Made by a program: the position numbers and the translations under genes. DNA of 64,000 bases, taken from Amorphophallus konjac (lineage: Eukaryota; Streptophyta; Magnoliopsida; Alismatales; Araceae). The stretch lies in the NCBI GenBank assembly GCA_022559845.1, contig CM040118.1, forward strand, positions 232,423,224 to 232,487,223, read 5' to 3'. How positions within the stretch are numbered: the first letter of the stretch is position 1; every line of letters begins with the position of its first letter. Shown here piece after piece: positions 31,649 to 44,269 of the stretch. The notes below the pieces were generated by a model, which saw nothing but the letters and a program-made list of their open reading frames with translations, was not told the origin of the DNA and made no database searches.

Positions 31649-31660
31649 TAGTATCAGAGC
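31649..31660 (+). other. Primer-binding site of element C (one mismatch)
   Basis: TAGTATCAGAGC, ten bases inside the LTR; differs from the standard TGGTATCAGAGC by one base. Confidence 0.75.
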
Positions 31661-31887
31661 CTAGGATCACAATTTCCTAGGTAAAAACCCGAGTCTAAAG
31701 ATAGAAATGTCTAAGGATAGGTTTAGATCTTACCTGGTAAGATTCCTAGGTAAGTCTAACGATAGAATTGTTTGGTTTAGATCTTACCTGGTGAGATGGG
31801 TAAAGCTATGGGTTAAGTTCAATAACAACAATTGATCTTTAACCCAAAAACTTAATATTTATTACACTTTAATTCATTTGTAGGATT

Positions 31888-32820
31888 ATGGCCGCTGAAA
31901 GAGCACAATGGCGCGAGGTGCAGCGCACTGTGCAAGGACTTACGCAGGCACTACAGCAAGTGGCGCAAGGCGGTGCTGGCGGTGCTCACCGTGGAGCTGG
32001 TGACCTTCACCGGGATTTTCGTAACATGAACCCACCAAGATTCACGGGTTCGGTGGACCCCGATGATGCCGAGAATTGGCTGAAGGAAATTGAGAGGATC
32101 TTCCGTGTAATGCAATGCACGGATGCAGAGAAGGTTCTATTGGCTACGTTCCAACTGGAACGGGATGCTCGATGCTGGTGGGAATCCGTAGAAGCAACAC
32201 TGCCCGACAACCATGTCATCTGGGCGGAGTTTGTTGAACACTACAATATCAAATATTTTTCTGACCGTGTTCAAGAGAAGAAGGCCGTGGAATTTTCCGC
32301 GTTAAAGCAATGGAGCCTGAAGGTGGTCGAATATGAGGCCCAATTCTCAAGACTTTCCCGATATGCACCCCACTTGGTGTGTACGGAAAGGATGAAGGCA
32401 AGGAGATTCCTCAACGTGCTTCGGCCCTAATATATTACACAGCTTGCGGCGATAGACATCCAAGTCTATTCGGAAATGGTTCGGCATGCTCAATTGCTAG
32501 AAGATGCCACTGAATTTTCTGAAAGGATTCGAGGCAAGGACAAGAAAGAAACCGTCACAAGTCCGGGAAACTTCAAACCACCATTTGGCAAGAAGCGATT
32601 CTTCAATGGAGGAGAATTTTCCAAAGAGAAGAGGTTCCAGAAAAGCAACAAGCCCTTCTCCACTATCGGCAATAAGCCTTCCTCCGCCATCACACCTTCC
32701 AAGGAAATCTGCAAGTATTGTGACAAGGTTGGTCATAAGACTGAGGAATGCTGGAGGAAACTGGGAGCGTGTCTCCGATGTGGGAGTCGAGAGCATCGAA
32801 TCCCCGACTGCCCCTTGATG
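31888..32820 (+). pseudogene. gag: Element C gag
   Basis: It starts with ATG 31888 (MAAERAQWREVQRTVQGLTQ). The gag domain follows (MNPPRFTGSVDPDDAENW, LLATFQLERDARCWWES, YFSDRVQEKKAVEF, LSRYAPHLVCTERMKARRF). TAA at 32428-32430 interrupts it after NVLRP; the frame continues with YITQLAAIDIQVYSEMV. Two CCHC knuckles are intact: CKYCDKVGHKTEEC (32710-32751) and CLRCGSREHRIPDC (32770-32811). It is fused in frame to protease. Element A is the closest match in this window. Gag packages RNA and forms the particle. Confidence 0.92.
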
Positions 32821-34737
32821 AAGGAACAAGCCAACAAAGACGAGAAGCGTCTGATAAAGAAACAAGGACGTCTACAAGCTCTTCAAGGGACGGAACCCAT
32901 GGAAGGAGGAATCGTGGAAGGTACATTAACTGTTTGCTCTAAACCTGCTAAAGTTCTATTTGATATTGGGGCAACTCATTCATTTGTTTCGAAGAGATTT
33001 ACTGCCTCATTTTCTAAAGAACCTGAATGGTTAGATTTAGTAATATCTACACCTCTCGGAAACAAGTCTGATATCATGCATCACTACCCAAGTTGTGAGG
33101 TTATGGTTCAAGGTAGCAATCTGCCAGTCAACCTTATACGCCTTGATATGAAGGATTATGATGTCATACTAGGCGCTGACTGGTTATCCACCTACCAAGC
33201 AACGGTAGATTACCGACACGGCAAGATAACTTTTGCGGATTATCCCGAGTTGGTTTATGTTAGCCCTCGGAATAGACCCCCTCTCATCTCAGCTCTTTGA
33301 GCTAGCAAACTTGTGAGTAAAGGATGTGTGTCTTTCATAGCTTTTGTGACTGCCACGGAAGTCGAGAAGACTAAAATTGAAGACATCCGAGTGATTCGGG
33401 ACTTTCCAGATGTATTTCCAGAAGAATTTCCTGGTTTACCCCCAGAAAGGGAAGTGTCATTCACAATCGACATTGTTCCTGGTGCCGGTCCTGTTTCTAA
33501 GGCACCCTACAGGATGTCTCCCGCTGAACTGAAGGAGCTAAAGGAGCAGCTGCTGGATTTATTGAAAAAGAGTTTCATTAGGCCGAGTACTTCCCCCTGG
33601 GGAGCACCCGTGCTCTTTGTTAAAAAGAAGGATGGAACATTGAGTCTATGCATTGATTATCGGCAGTTGAACCATCTTACAATCAAGAACAAGTACCCGC
33701 TGCCGAGAATTGATGAGTTGTTCGACCAATTATCTGGAGCTAATTACTTCTCCAAAATTGATCTTTGGTCTGGTTACCACCAATTGAGGATTAAAGAAGA
33801 AGATATTTATAAAACTGCATTTCGAAGCAGGTATGGGCATTATGAATTTACTGTTATATCTTTTGGACTAACAAATGCCCCCGCAGCTTTTATGCAGTTA
33901 ATGAACAGCATCTACAGGCCTTATTTAGACCAATTTATTGTGATCTTTATCGATGATATATTGATCTATTCAAAAACTGAAGAAAATCATGAAGTGCATC
34001 TCAAGAAGGCATTACAGATATTGCGAGACAACAAGCTATATGCCAAATTCAGCAAATGCCAGTTCTGGCTTGAAGAAGTGTCCTTCTTAGGCCATGTCAT
34101 ATCAAAGAATGGAATTTCTGTTGATCCTGCGAAGGTCGAAGCCGTACAAAATTGGGGACGACCAACGAATGCAACGGAGATTCGTAACTTCTTGGGTCTA
34201 GCTGGCTACTACCGACGTTTTATTAAGGACTTCTCCAAGATTGCTGTCCCTCTTACCAGATTGACTCGCAAGGAAGTGCCTTATGAATGGAGTGAAGACT
34301 GTGAGAAGAGTTTCCTAACTTTAAAGGATCTCTTGACTACTGCTCTAGTCTTATCTCTACCAATTGAAGGAGAGAAGTACGAGGTATATACCGATGCATC
34401 TGGTATCGGCCTCGGATGTGTATTGATGCAAAATGGAAGAGTCATTGCATACTCTTCCCAGCAATTAAAGAAGCATGAAAAAAACTACCCTGTGCATGAT
34501 TTGGAACTAGCCGCAGTGGTATTGGCTTTAAAGATCTGGAGGCACTATCTCTACGGAGAGCAATTCACCGTATACTCCGATCATAAAAGCCTTAAATATC
34601 TATTCTCTCAGAAGGAGCTGAACATACGACAAAGGCGTTGGCTCGAGTATCTCAAGGATTTCGACTTCACTATACAATATCATCCTGGTAAGGGTAATTC
34701 CGTAGCAGATGCCCTTAGTCGGAAGCCGAGAGCCCTA
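32821..34737 (+). pseudogene. pol: Element C protease, reverse transcriptase and RNase H
   Basis: In the protease the catalytic triplet reads Asp-Ile-Gly (32962-32970, FDIGATHSF) instead of Asp-Thr-Gly, a single C-to-T change at 32966. TGA at 33298-33300 follows LISAL; A and G have LRA there, so CGA to TGA. From 33301 a long open stretch carries [41 protein letters not shown], and the FIDD box. RNase H follows: [44 protein letters not shown]. Odd residues: LWSGYHQ for LRSGYHQ and VISFGL for VIPFGL, both at otherwise conserved RT positions. Confidence 0.94.
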
Positions 34738-36272
34738 GTAGCCAACTGTATGGTTCAAGAATGGAAGCTGCTGGAAAAATTCTCTGAACTCAATATAAGC
34801 ATGGATGAGAATGATGGGTGTATTACTCTATCTCTCATAAGTGTGCATCCGAATTTGTTAGCAGAAATCAAGAGGTTGCAAGAAGAAGATCCTACCCTAG
34901 TGGAAATAAAAGAGAAGCTAGACGAGAAATCTGATTTCAAGTTGGCACTCGATGGCATATTATTATACCATGAACGGACATGTGTACCAGATAGTCCTGA
35001 GCTGAAGAAGAGGATTCTTGAAGAAGCTCACCGATCGAGGTATACGATCCACCCTGGAGCCACTAAGATGTACCGAGACATAAAAAGAACCTTTTGGTGA
35101 CCCAACATGAAAAGGGAGATAGCAGACTTCGTGTTTAGATGCTTGACATGCCAACAAGTGAAGGTGGAACATCAAAAGCCCACTTGAAGACTGCATCCAC
35201 TAGATATCCCCAAGTGGAAATGGGAAGACATCGGTATGGACTTCATTATGGGTTTGCTCAGGTCTAGGGGCGGATATGATGGAATTTGGGTGATCATCGA
35301 TCGCCTTACTAAATCGGCTCATTTCTTGCCTATCAAGAGTCGATGATCGGTTGATGTTCTTGCTACCTTATATATCAAGGAGATTACTAGATTGCATGAA
35401 ATTCCTGTGTCTATAGTATATGATCGAGACCCGCGCTTTACTTCTCATTTTTGGAAGGATCTACAACACTCTCTGGGAACGAAACTCAACTTTAGCACTG
35501 TTTTCATCCCCAGACAGATGGTCAGACTGAAAGAACAAATCATGTTGTTGAAGATATGTTAAGGGCATGCATTATAGATTTTGGTGGAAGCTGGCATGAC
35601 CACTTACCCCTAGCCGAATTTGCCTACAATAACAGCTATCAAGCCAGTATCCAAATGGCACCTTTCGAGGGGCTTTATGGCAGGAGTTGTCGATCTCCAA
35701 TATGCTGGGATGAAGTCGGTGAAAGATAACTTCTAGGCCCAGATATGGTTAGAGATTCAACTAAAAAGATACACCTTATCAGAGAGAGACTCAAGGTAGC
35801 TCAGTGCAGGCAAAAATCTTATGCTGATAATAGAAGGAGAGATTTGGAATTTCAAGTGGGTGACCATGTATTTCTCAAGGTATCTCTTGGCCAAGGTATT
35901 AGAAGATTCGGTGTTAAGGGCAAGCTTATACCAAGGTTTATCGGTCCATTTGAAGTATTGGAAAGAGTGGGTGAGGTGGCTTACCGTATTGCCTTACCTC
36001 CTCAACTCTCAGAAGTGCACAATGTATTTCATATATCTATGCTGAAGAAATATGTGTACGACCCTTCTCACATCATCGACCATGCTGATTTAGTGATTCA
36101 AAGGGATCTTACTTATGAGCAAAGGCCGATGTAGATCCTCAACCGAGAAGTCCGAGTTCTAAGGAGCAAGATGATCCCTATGGTGAAAATCCAATGGAAT
36201 CGATGCTCGGAGCAGGAAGTAACATGGGAGACCGAGGAATCTATGAAAAGAAGATACCCAGAACTATTTTAG
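34738..36272 (+). pseudogene. pol: Element C integrase and chromodomain
   Basis: The N-terminal zinc module starts in [16 protein letters not shown] at 35098-35100 replaces the second Trp of FWWPNMKRE; CLTCQQVK follows. Further in-frame stops: 35185-35187, 35344-35346, 35727-35729 (VGER stop LLGPD) and 36132-36134. One base is missing near 35500-35505, in the stretch just before the catalytic Glu motif. The core keeps GMDFIMG and RDPRFTS. The end has the integrase C-terminal domain (DHVFLKVSLGQGIRRFG, LPPQLSEVHNVFH) and a chromodomain tail (KIQWNRCSEQEVTWETEES) stopping after PELF at 36272. Confidence 0.92.
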
Positions 36273-36357
36273 ACTGTAAGTATGCTATACTTTCCACAAT
36301 ACCCATATGCAGTTGAATTTATCCTTATACAATTGAATTTGGGGACCAAATTCTTTT

Positions 36358-36370
36358 AAGTAGGGGAGGG
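36358..36370 (+). other. Polypurine tract of element C
   Basis: AAGTAGGGGAGGG directly before the 3' LTR start TGTAACACCCG. Confidence 0.88.
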
Positions 36371-39300
36371 TGTAACACCCGAGAATCTTAAAATAGAAAT
36401 GTACGAAAAAAAATTATATATATATATACATATATATATTTAACTATTGAACCCATATTCTAATTCTATTTGATTAACCATTTAAAACCATTTAATTAAT
36501 AATTCAAAAACCAATAGATACTTTAGAAGATGCCAAATTATATTTTAGGAAATGCCAATTTATATTTCAATCACTTAGGAAATTAATAATACATCTTATT
36601 ACACTATTCTAAAGAAATAGGAAATATGTTATATAGATAGGGTTTTAAAGGACAAACATCAATTTTACAAGATGCTAAATCATATTTTCATAATTTAGAA
36701 AATTTTATACTTCAACTTTTACATTACATCATTGTTCTGAAGAAATAAGGGTATATAGATGAGGTGTTCAAGGATAAACATAATTTAGGAAGTGAGAAAG
36801 GGTATATAGACAATTTTGGTTAGTTTAGAGTGAATAGAAAAGTCTCCGTTCAAAATCACGACCGTTATTAAGCCGTTACTCACGAAATAGCGACATGTAA
36901 GGTGTCGTTATTCAACTAAAATAGATACATAAGGATGGAAATGATATATATCCAATTTCGGTCCTTAGAGGGTGATAGGAAAATGCTCCAAAAGAAGTAA
37001 CGACCAATGCATGGTTGTTATTCACTAAACAACGACATATGTTAGGTCGTGATTTCCTAAACGTGAATAGTGACGTGAATAGTGCCACTTTTTATTTAAA
37101 AAAATTTTAAAAAAATTTATATGTAAAAATAGAGAACAATGTAAGGATCTCACCCATAAAATTTTACAAACTAACTCCATCAACTTTTAAAGATAAAAAT
37201 CATTGAAGTTAAGTGGAAAGTTTAAAATAAAGAAAATGAGGATGAATCACGACCCTCTCATAGGCACCATTTTCCACCAGACAGACTTTTCGATTTCTTA
37301 TCCCCAACAGCCTGTATAAGCTGGCATCCCACTGAGATCCGATTTTCACGGATCTTGTTTCCCCCTCATTTTGACTCAAACATTATATTATACTCCTAAT
37401 GAAGCAAACCTTCAAGGCTTGCTGTTGAGAAGGGGAGACACTTCTGAAGGGTTGCAGAGGAGGGAAGAGCTGCTTCTTCCGTCTGCTACAACTCCTGCCA
37501 CTTCACAGAGATAGGTGTTCTCAACTTTTAACTAAACCAGTAGCTAATCTAGGATGATTAGTCTAGGCATTTAGTCTTAGGCTCATTTCCATGCGATATT
37601 TAGTGTTTACAAAGCATATGTTAGCTTAAATCTAGGATGATTAGCATGTATTAGCTTCATACCTAAGATAATTAGCATGTATTAACCTTATACCTAGAAT
37701 AATTAACAAGTATTAGCCTTATACCCAGAATAATTAGCAAGTATTAGTCTTATACCCAGAATAATTAGCAAGTATTAGTCTCATACCTAGAATAATTAGC
37801 ATGTGTTAGCTTAAATCTAGGATGATTAGCATGTATTAGCTTCATACCTAAGATAATTAGCATGTATTAGCCGTATACCCAGAATAATTAGCGAGTATTA
37901 GTCTTATACCCAGAATAATTAGCAAGTATTAGTCTCATACCTAGAATAATTAGCATGTGTTAGCTTAAATCAAGGATGATTAGTATGTATTAGCTTCAAA
38001 CCTAAGATAATTAGCATGTATTAGCCTTATACCCAGAATAATTAGCAAGTATTAGTCTCATACCTAGAATAATTAGCATGTGTTAGCGTAAATCAAGGAT
38101 AATTAGCATGTATTAGCCTCATACCAAAGATAATTAGCATGTATTAGCCTTATACCCAGAATAATTAGCAAGTATTAGTCTCATACCTAGAATAATTAGC
38201 ATGTGTTAGCTTAAATCTAGGATGATTAGTATGTATTAGCCTCATACCTAAGATAATTAGCATGTATTAGCCTTATACCCAAGATGATTAGCATGTATTA
38301 GCTTCGATCTAGGGTAATTGGTATAAATTAGCTTCATATCCATACGATATATCCGTATAATGCAAGTTTTATCATTTAACTAACCTGTTAACATACCTAA
38401 CTAACATGTTAGTGGATCTACTAACTAATTAGTATACCTAATTAACCTGTTAGCTAACCTATCCAGAAACCTTGTCTCCATTTAGTTCATGTAAAATGAA
38501 AACTAGTATGATACGTCATGTTAAAAAATTGATATTTGAGCAACTAAAGCATGAAACCAGTGTATGAATACAGATCTATAATCCTTACAATTTTCTCTAT
38601 CTATCCATGTCATCAATTTTACCTAAATCAGCTTAAATTGAAGGGTGCCCCTGACTCGGACGCTATTCATTGAACAGCGACTGTAGAACAAACGCTTATT
38701 CTAAATAGGAAATGCGCAAAACTGCCCCTCTGTGAAGGGCACCCCCCCCCCTCGGGCACCTATTAAAATTTCATGGCAGCCCCTAGGGCGCCTTCTAATA
38801 GAAGGTGGCAGACCCAAGGGTGCTTTCTTCTAAGAGATGGCAGCCCCGTGGGCGCCTTCTAACTGCATGATGTTAAACTGATCATCCAGTTAACCCTAGC
38901 TTAATCAAATATTAATATTGAGGGGTTGACGCACCCTGTTCACCGCGTTGACGCGATGAACTGCTGATTCGATGCAGCCTATTCACCGCGTTGACGCGAT
39001 GCACTGCTGAGTCGACGCAGCCGGCTCAATGCGTTAACGCGATGGGGCATTCCAGGAAGCCATTTTGAGCAGATTTGAACTGAGAGGTTGACGCAGCCTG
39101 TTCACCGCGTTGACGCGATGAACTGCTGAGTCGGCGCAGCCTATTCACTGCGTTGACGCGATGCACTACTGAGTCGACGCAGCCGGCTCAGTGCGTTAAC
39201 ACGATGGGGCATTCCAGGAAGCCATTTTGGGCAGATTTGAACTGAGGGGTTGACGCAGCCTGTTCACCGTGTTGACGCGATGAACTGCTGAGTCGACGCA

Positions 39301-40595
39301 GTCGGCTCAGTGCGTTAACGTGATCGTTAGGCCTTCACTTTTGCCATCTCCACTGATAGATGACAGCCTGAGAGGTGCCATGTATAGTTCCCAGGAAGGG
39401 CATCCCACTGTGAGGGTGTCGTTTCTCAACATGTCAGGTGGCCCATAAGGCACTCTCTTATCTAGTTTTTTTTCCGCGTATCAAACGTTACTGGTTTCCA
39501 CTCCTAGTTCGTCCCTACATATCAATGCGCCCTTGGATTCCATTCCATAATTCCGCCTTATATATCCTACTGGTCAAACCTTAAAATTCCATATTGGCTA
39601 TAAATGAGAGTAGATGTCGACAAACATGATTAATACTGTCCATATAGGGCCCGGTCTGGTCCTGGGAGGAGCACCCGAAGGTACTTGTGCCCATGGGAGT
39701 TTATTGACCACGGTGTTTGGCATTGCACCGGAGTACTTGCTTGCTAGACTTTAGACATTCCACTCATTCACGTGATATTACTTGATCGATTGACTTGAGG
39801 CCCGCAGAAGGGTAAAAGTATTTTCTTGAATGAAATTGATAAATAGCCAATTCCAGTTATACATGCTTGAAATTACGTTACTTACTATTACTTGCTTGAC
39901 ATGAGTTCTTACCTTCTTGGAAAAATTATTGTTGATTCAAGTTATTGCTTGCTTGATCTCTCTTGCTTATTGAAGTTGGAATCTATATACTCTCACTTGT
40001 TATTCCTATACTGCTCTTGTCGATTTTACAATCCTTGTTATCTACTTGTCTACATGCATAGATTTACCAACATTAATTGAACTTGTAAACCACTTAAAGC
40101 ATGTTAAATCTTGAGATGTAAATCCTACTGAGCGATTCGCTCATCCAGTTGCTTCTAACATTTTCAGATGATTTGGATGACAACCAGAACTTGGAAGCGA
40201 ATGAGTCTGAGTGATGAGTGTAGAAATGGAGTCATCAATTGTCATGTTAATTGTGTTGTCAATTGTGTTATTGTAATTCCACTATTTTGTGTTAATTGTA
40301 ACCCTACGTATGTCAGTTGTATTATGTAGTTATGTCATTTGTATTTCCTTTGATCAAAACTAATAAAGGAGTAAGGACTAGTAGTTGATTCTACGAATTT
40401 GACATTTTGGTTAGTTGTAATAATTGATAGCTCGAACTATTTATGTTAGTTTGAAGTCTAAGCTTAGTAATTTGCTTAGTCATTTGCGCACTCTTAAATT
40501 ATCTAAGGAAGATCTCCACTAATTAGCTAGATCGCTTTGGTTCTATATAAAGGACTGTCGCGCCACGGGTAAGCTTCCGCGCTCGGGACGTGACA
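36371..40595 (+). repeat. Element C 3' LTR
   Basis: 4225 bp, the same order of parts as the 5' LTR: stem-loops (about 36890-37022), 23-unit minisatellite (about 37620-38330), 162-bp array (38918-39325), conserved palindrome (40124-40143), TATA-like box (40543-40553). The size difference from the 5' LTR comes mainly from array unit gains or losses. Confidence 0.93.
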
Positions 40596-41688
40596 TGGGA
40601 GTTCGAAGGGGGGATGAGGATTTTGGAGTGGGGATGATTCGGAGGTGGTGAGGAGAGTGGACGGAGAGCTTGGAATTCGAAGTCGGGCAAACGAAAGTTT
40701 GAATTCTGAGGGTCAGGAGTTCAAGAGTCCCAAGAGTTTGAGAGACAGTAAGCTCCCCTCGAGAGGAAGGCACTGAAAGAGATCGACCTTGGCCACTTCA
40801 GTTTCTGGTTTCTTCCGCCTTCCGTTTCTGGGCGGCCAAGGACTTGGCCGCCCCCTGGTTTGCTCCCTACACTTTTTGCTCTTTCCTCTCTATTTCGTGT
40901 TACATACCATGTGCATCTGCATCCATCGCATCTTAGGTACTCCCTAATCCCTGCTCATAGAGGTTTTACTTTTAAACAAACGGGAAGGTAGGTTGTCAAA
41001 AGCCTCGGCCATCCCTTCTTCCCAACCACCCCCCAGGTAATCACGCTGCCATTATTTCTGCTTCTCTACATTGCGTAGGACACTCACTGCACTTCCTAGA
41101 TCTAATTGGCATACTCTTTCTGTGTTCGTGGGCTCTTGTTATTGCTTGCAGGACTTTTAGCATCCTCAGACTGTGCAGGGCTCTCCGTTCTTGGCCGGTC
41201 GAGCATGGAGAAGTCGGGTCCCCACAAACTCCCCCCTTGAGGCATCCCAACGTGATCATCCATCCCTGTGAGGCTCAGGTATAAGCCTCTGGCGATCACC
41301 TTGTTCCTTTTATCTATTCCGTGCGATGTAGGCCCAGCAGCAGCAGGCAACATTTTCGAAGGGAGAGAGAAGGGGGGGCCGAGACGGGGGAGCACTTCCT
41401 GTCCCGGCGCCACGCCCCCCTGCCACCCTTCCGGCGCCTACAGGTAGTAAGGCTCCAGTACAATGGCGCTCGACTGCTGTAGCACCAGAATGGTCGATCG
41501 GGTGCTACACACCAACTCAGTGTAAGCCGACATGTCCGGCTCCCAATGGAAAGGTAGGGTGCAGGCTGGTCCTGCACTTGTCTACACATATATAGGCCTA
41601 AAGCCCCTCGAACAGTAGTCAAAGGGGAGGCCTTCATCGCCCCTACTCGTAAGAAATGACAGTGACCTCTGGACCCCCTCCAGCTGAG
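40596..41688 (+). repeat. Probable continuation of element D LTR and flank
   Basis: It follows the right edge of C. It contains the 11-base perfect palindrome GGGCGGCCAAG-GA-CTTGGCCGCCC arms at 40830-40853, the same vocabulary as D's LTR before the insertion. GTCTACA at 41580-41586 mirrors the LTR start and may be its end. From 41587 to 41688 I see only unassigned sequence. No gene. Confidence 0.55.
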
Positions 41689-42817
41689 TGATGTGACACC
41701 ACCTTGGGGGTGATAGCCACTAGGCCAATGATCCTTGGACCTATGACTCGCAAGCAACCCAACGTACCCAGCGATATCACTTAAGCGGACTCACCCGCAT
41801 AACGCACACATGTGCCCGTGGGCAACCTGGTGATGATGGAGAGGGTCCGGGGTGGGACCTTGATGCTCCGGGGGATTTGGCAAGCTTGAGGCTGAACCCC
41901 TAAGGGCCCGGGATGCCCAATTTCATGGGTGGCCAGCACGTCAAGGGCGTGGGTTGTAGGGTCTCTCTCACAACTCGCTCCGCGGTGGTCGCTCAATTTG
42001 ATGGTAATTTGGGACCGAGCACTCTCTAACCGTCCGACGGAGCTAAGAGATAATACTAATTAAGCAAGTAATACCAGCAAAGAAAAGTGACCAGAAGCTC
42101 ACCAGATCGGCGTGAATACACTGATCCCGGCCGGAGACAAGGGCAAGCGGGGAGGCGTGGGTACGCACCCGCACGCCGCGTCGGTGTAGCTTTGACCTGA
42201 AAATTAAAATGTTATACCACTACACCTCTCGCAGGAGGGGGATCTCGGGGTGGGGACTTATTGAAATTACATCCAAAACTACCTCCATGCAGGGAGGGGC
42301 GGTCAGCCGGCCAGGCAGGGTGGGGGAAAAACTAAGCTAGAAGCTGAATTGCCGAGCTCCCTAGTTCTGCCAGCTTCAGGAATAGCCGGATAGACAGTCA
42401 CTGTCGGTGCTGCTACGGGCTCTCCCGAACTCCTTTGTTGACGAAACCAGCGCCAAACGTCAGAATTATTGGAGAATTTCTTCATGATTACGACGGCCGG
42501 GGCAGGGTCGGGATCAGGACTGCTGCACTATGCTCCTGGCAGTGTCTAGACTGCTATTGTTGGAAGGGAAGGCTGTCACGACCACTCCTGTGCTCAGTTG
42601 ATGGCGAGACTGGAACCGTTGCGTTCGTGGTCGAGTTCTCTTCGAACGGAGACTCACGGGGCTGCCGGCAGAGGTCGGAGCAGACCGCAAGGGCCAAAAG
42701 AGTGGAAGGAGGTCGAATCTGTCTCCACTTGGACTAACTTGCACACTCAGGGTTGGAAATTTGGAACTTTGTGCTTCGGGCTTCAAACGATGCTCCGCTT
42801 CTTGGAGATGAAAGGGG
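41689..42817 (-). repeat. Element H: LTR fragment of a diverged relative of element B
   Basis: Starts TGATGTGACACCACCTTGG at 41689. It matches the B LTR in order over most of its length, e.g. GGGCAAGCGGGGAGGCGTGG with the B block at 7144, and the CTACCTCCATGCAGGGAGGGG block with the CTACCTCCACACAGGG block of B. It is cut at 42817 by G. There is no primer-binding site on its left side, so this edge is the outer end of the element or of a solo LTR. Confidence 0.75.
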
Positions 42818-44269
42818 TGTCACGCCCCGAGCGCGGAAGGAACCCAGAGACGTGGCGAGTTTATATCAATCATGTCAATCAGAGCGTTAGTGTATTCGAC
42901 ACAAAGATAGAGTGCGCAAAAGTAAAGATAACACAATCCTTTATTTAATCATAAATTCTAAAGTGCTTCTATTACATCCACTTAATGAAAGTGCCAAGAC
43001 TCAATAAAATGAAAAGTACAATGATTGACTCAAGAATGTTGAAAAGACAAGACTAGATAACGCTTGGATAGACGAAGTAGCTCTAATCTCATCACTCTTG
43101 ACTTTCCCCATCCGATTGAGTTTCATCCTCGGACTTACCTAAAAAATAAGGGAAAACACTAGGTGAGCGAACGCTCAGTAGGGATTATATCTCAAGAGCT
43201 AGCTTGCTTTAAGTAGATTACATGTCACATGAAATGCAATAAGCTATGCGTGCTCGCACAAAATGACAATAAAGAACGTATAACAAGAGAGAATGTATAT
43301 CAAGAGATAGTGAACGAACTAGCAAGTCTTTCTAGAACTCATGTCAGTATAGTAAGATAATCAAGCACGTATATTCATCATGTCAAGTGATCAAGTCATG
43401 TCAAGAATTGGCTATCATGTTTCAAGCAAGTAAATAAGTACATACCCTTTTTTGGGTCACGCAAGTCATGCCATGTCATGCCAAGTCAAGTACGAGATTT
43501 GTGGAAATGTCTAATCAAGCTAGTCATGCACTTCGGTGCAACGCCACACCGCGATCATTACAACTCCCATGGGCACTAGTACTTTTGGGTGCTCCTCCGA
43601 GGATCAGATCGGGCCCTATATGCGCAGGCATTGATCATGTATTTTTGACATCCACTATAGTTGTAGCCAATATTGAATTTCAAGGAATGAGTTTGTAGGA
43701 ACTTTAAGGTAGATCTTGTGGAATAGTATTCCAAGGGTTGAACAAGATGTGTAAGGATGATAATAATGGTACAATCACGATTCGCATTAAAACTAGGTGG
43801 AATCAGCTCCCTAACTTGGGTGCCATGACATTAAGAATAAGCGGTCGCTCGTTCCTGTACATGATAAGCTAGATAGAATTAAGGTCCACAAGTATGGCAC
43901 ATAATTCATAAGAACAATAATGGCATGGTTTCCTATTCCATAAAATCTTAAGGATATTCTCATGACATCCACATAGCATGTCATGAGGGCCGATATACCA
44001 TGTTTCTTTAGAGTGACATGGCAATCAAGTAGTGTCATAGGTTTTCATGGTACAACCCGCTCGGCTACCTTGAGGGAATCCAAGGCTAGCGGAGTCTTAC
44101 GGAGGTCTCTATGATAAAGTCACCGGTCCGGAGGAACGGAATGTCCCGCGGAGGGTTCATCTATCACCAAGAAATAGTGGGTAATCGATAAAACAACGTG
44201 AAACATGGGACTATATTCACGGAATGGAATATAGTGCCAATACACATAACCCATTGTCAAGGGTTACAG

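Larger units (their letters stand above)
27345..40595 (+). mobile_element. Element C: Tekay-like Ty3/gypsy element with 4.2-4.3-kb repeat-rich LTRs
   Basis: LTRs 27345-31639 and 36371-40595 (TGTAACACCCG...ACGTGACA), PBS-like site 31649-31660, gag-protease-RT-RNase H-integrase-chromodomain on the plus strand, and a PPT at 36358-36370. It inserted in the LTR of D. Gag-pol carries at least seven premature stops and a frameshift, so it is non-functional. The LTRs are among the longest of this lineage because they hold two internal tandem arrays. Confidence 0.93.
17812..41586 (+). mobile_element. Element D: Tat-lineage Ty3/gypsy element, 3' half, interrupted by element C
   Basis: The order on the plus strand is integrase remnant (17812-18474), long spacer, antisense PMD genes (20393-24927), 3' spacer, purine tract and LTR start TGTAGACGCC (26281 and again 26913), interrupted at 27344 by C and resuming at 40596. 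Extra ORFs between pol and the 3' LTR, often antisense, are a known trait of the Tat lineage. The 5' half is missing: the integrase begins in mid-domain at the edge of LTR I. The right end is uncertain; 41586 is chosen because GTCTACA there is the exact inverse of the LTR start TGTAGAC. Confidence 0.72.

Noticed and set aside
41041..41757. Minus-strand ORFs in the possible D LTR/flank
   Set aside because: No domain, unsupported starts, and the region is best explained as LTR or flank sequence.
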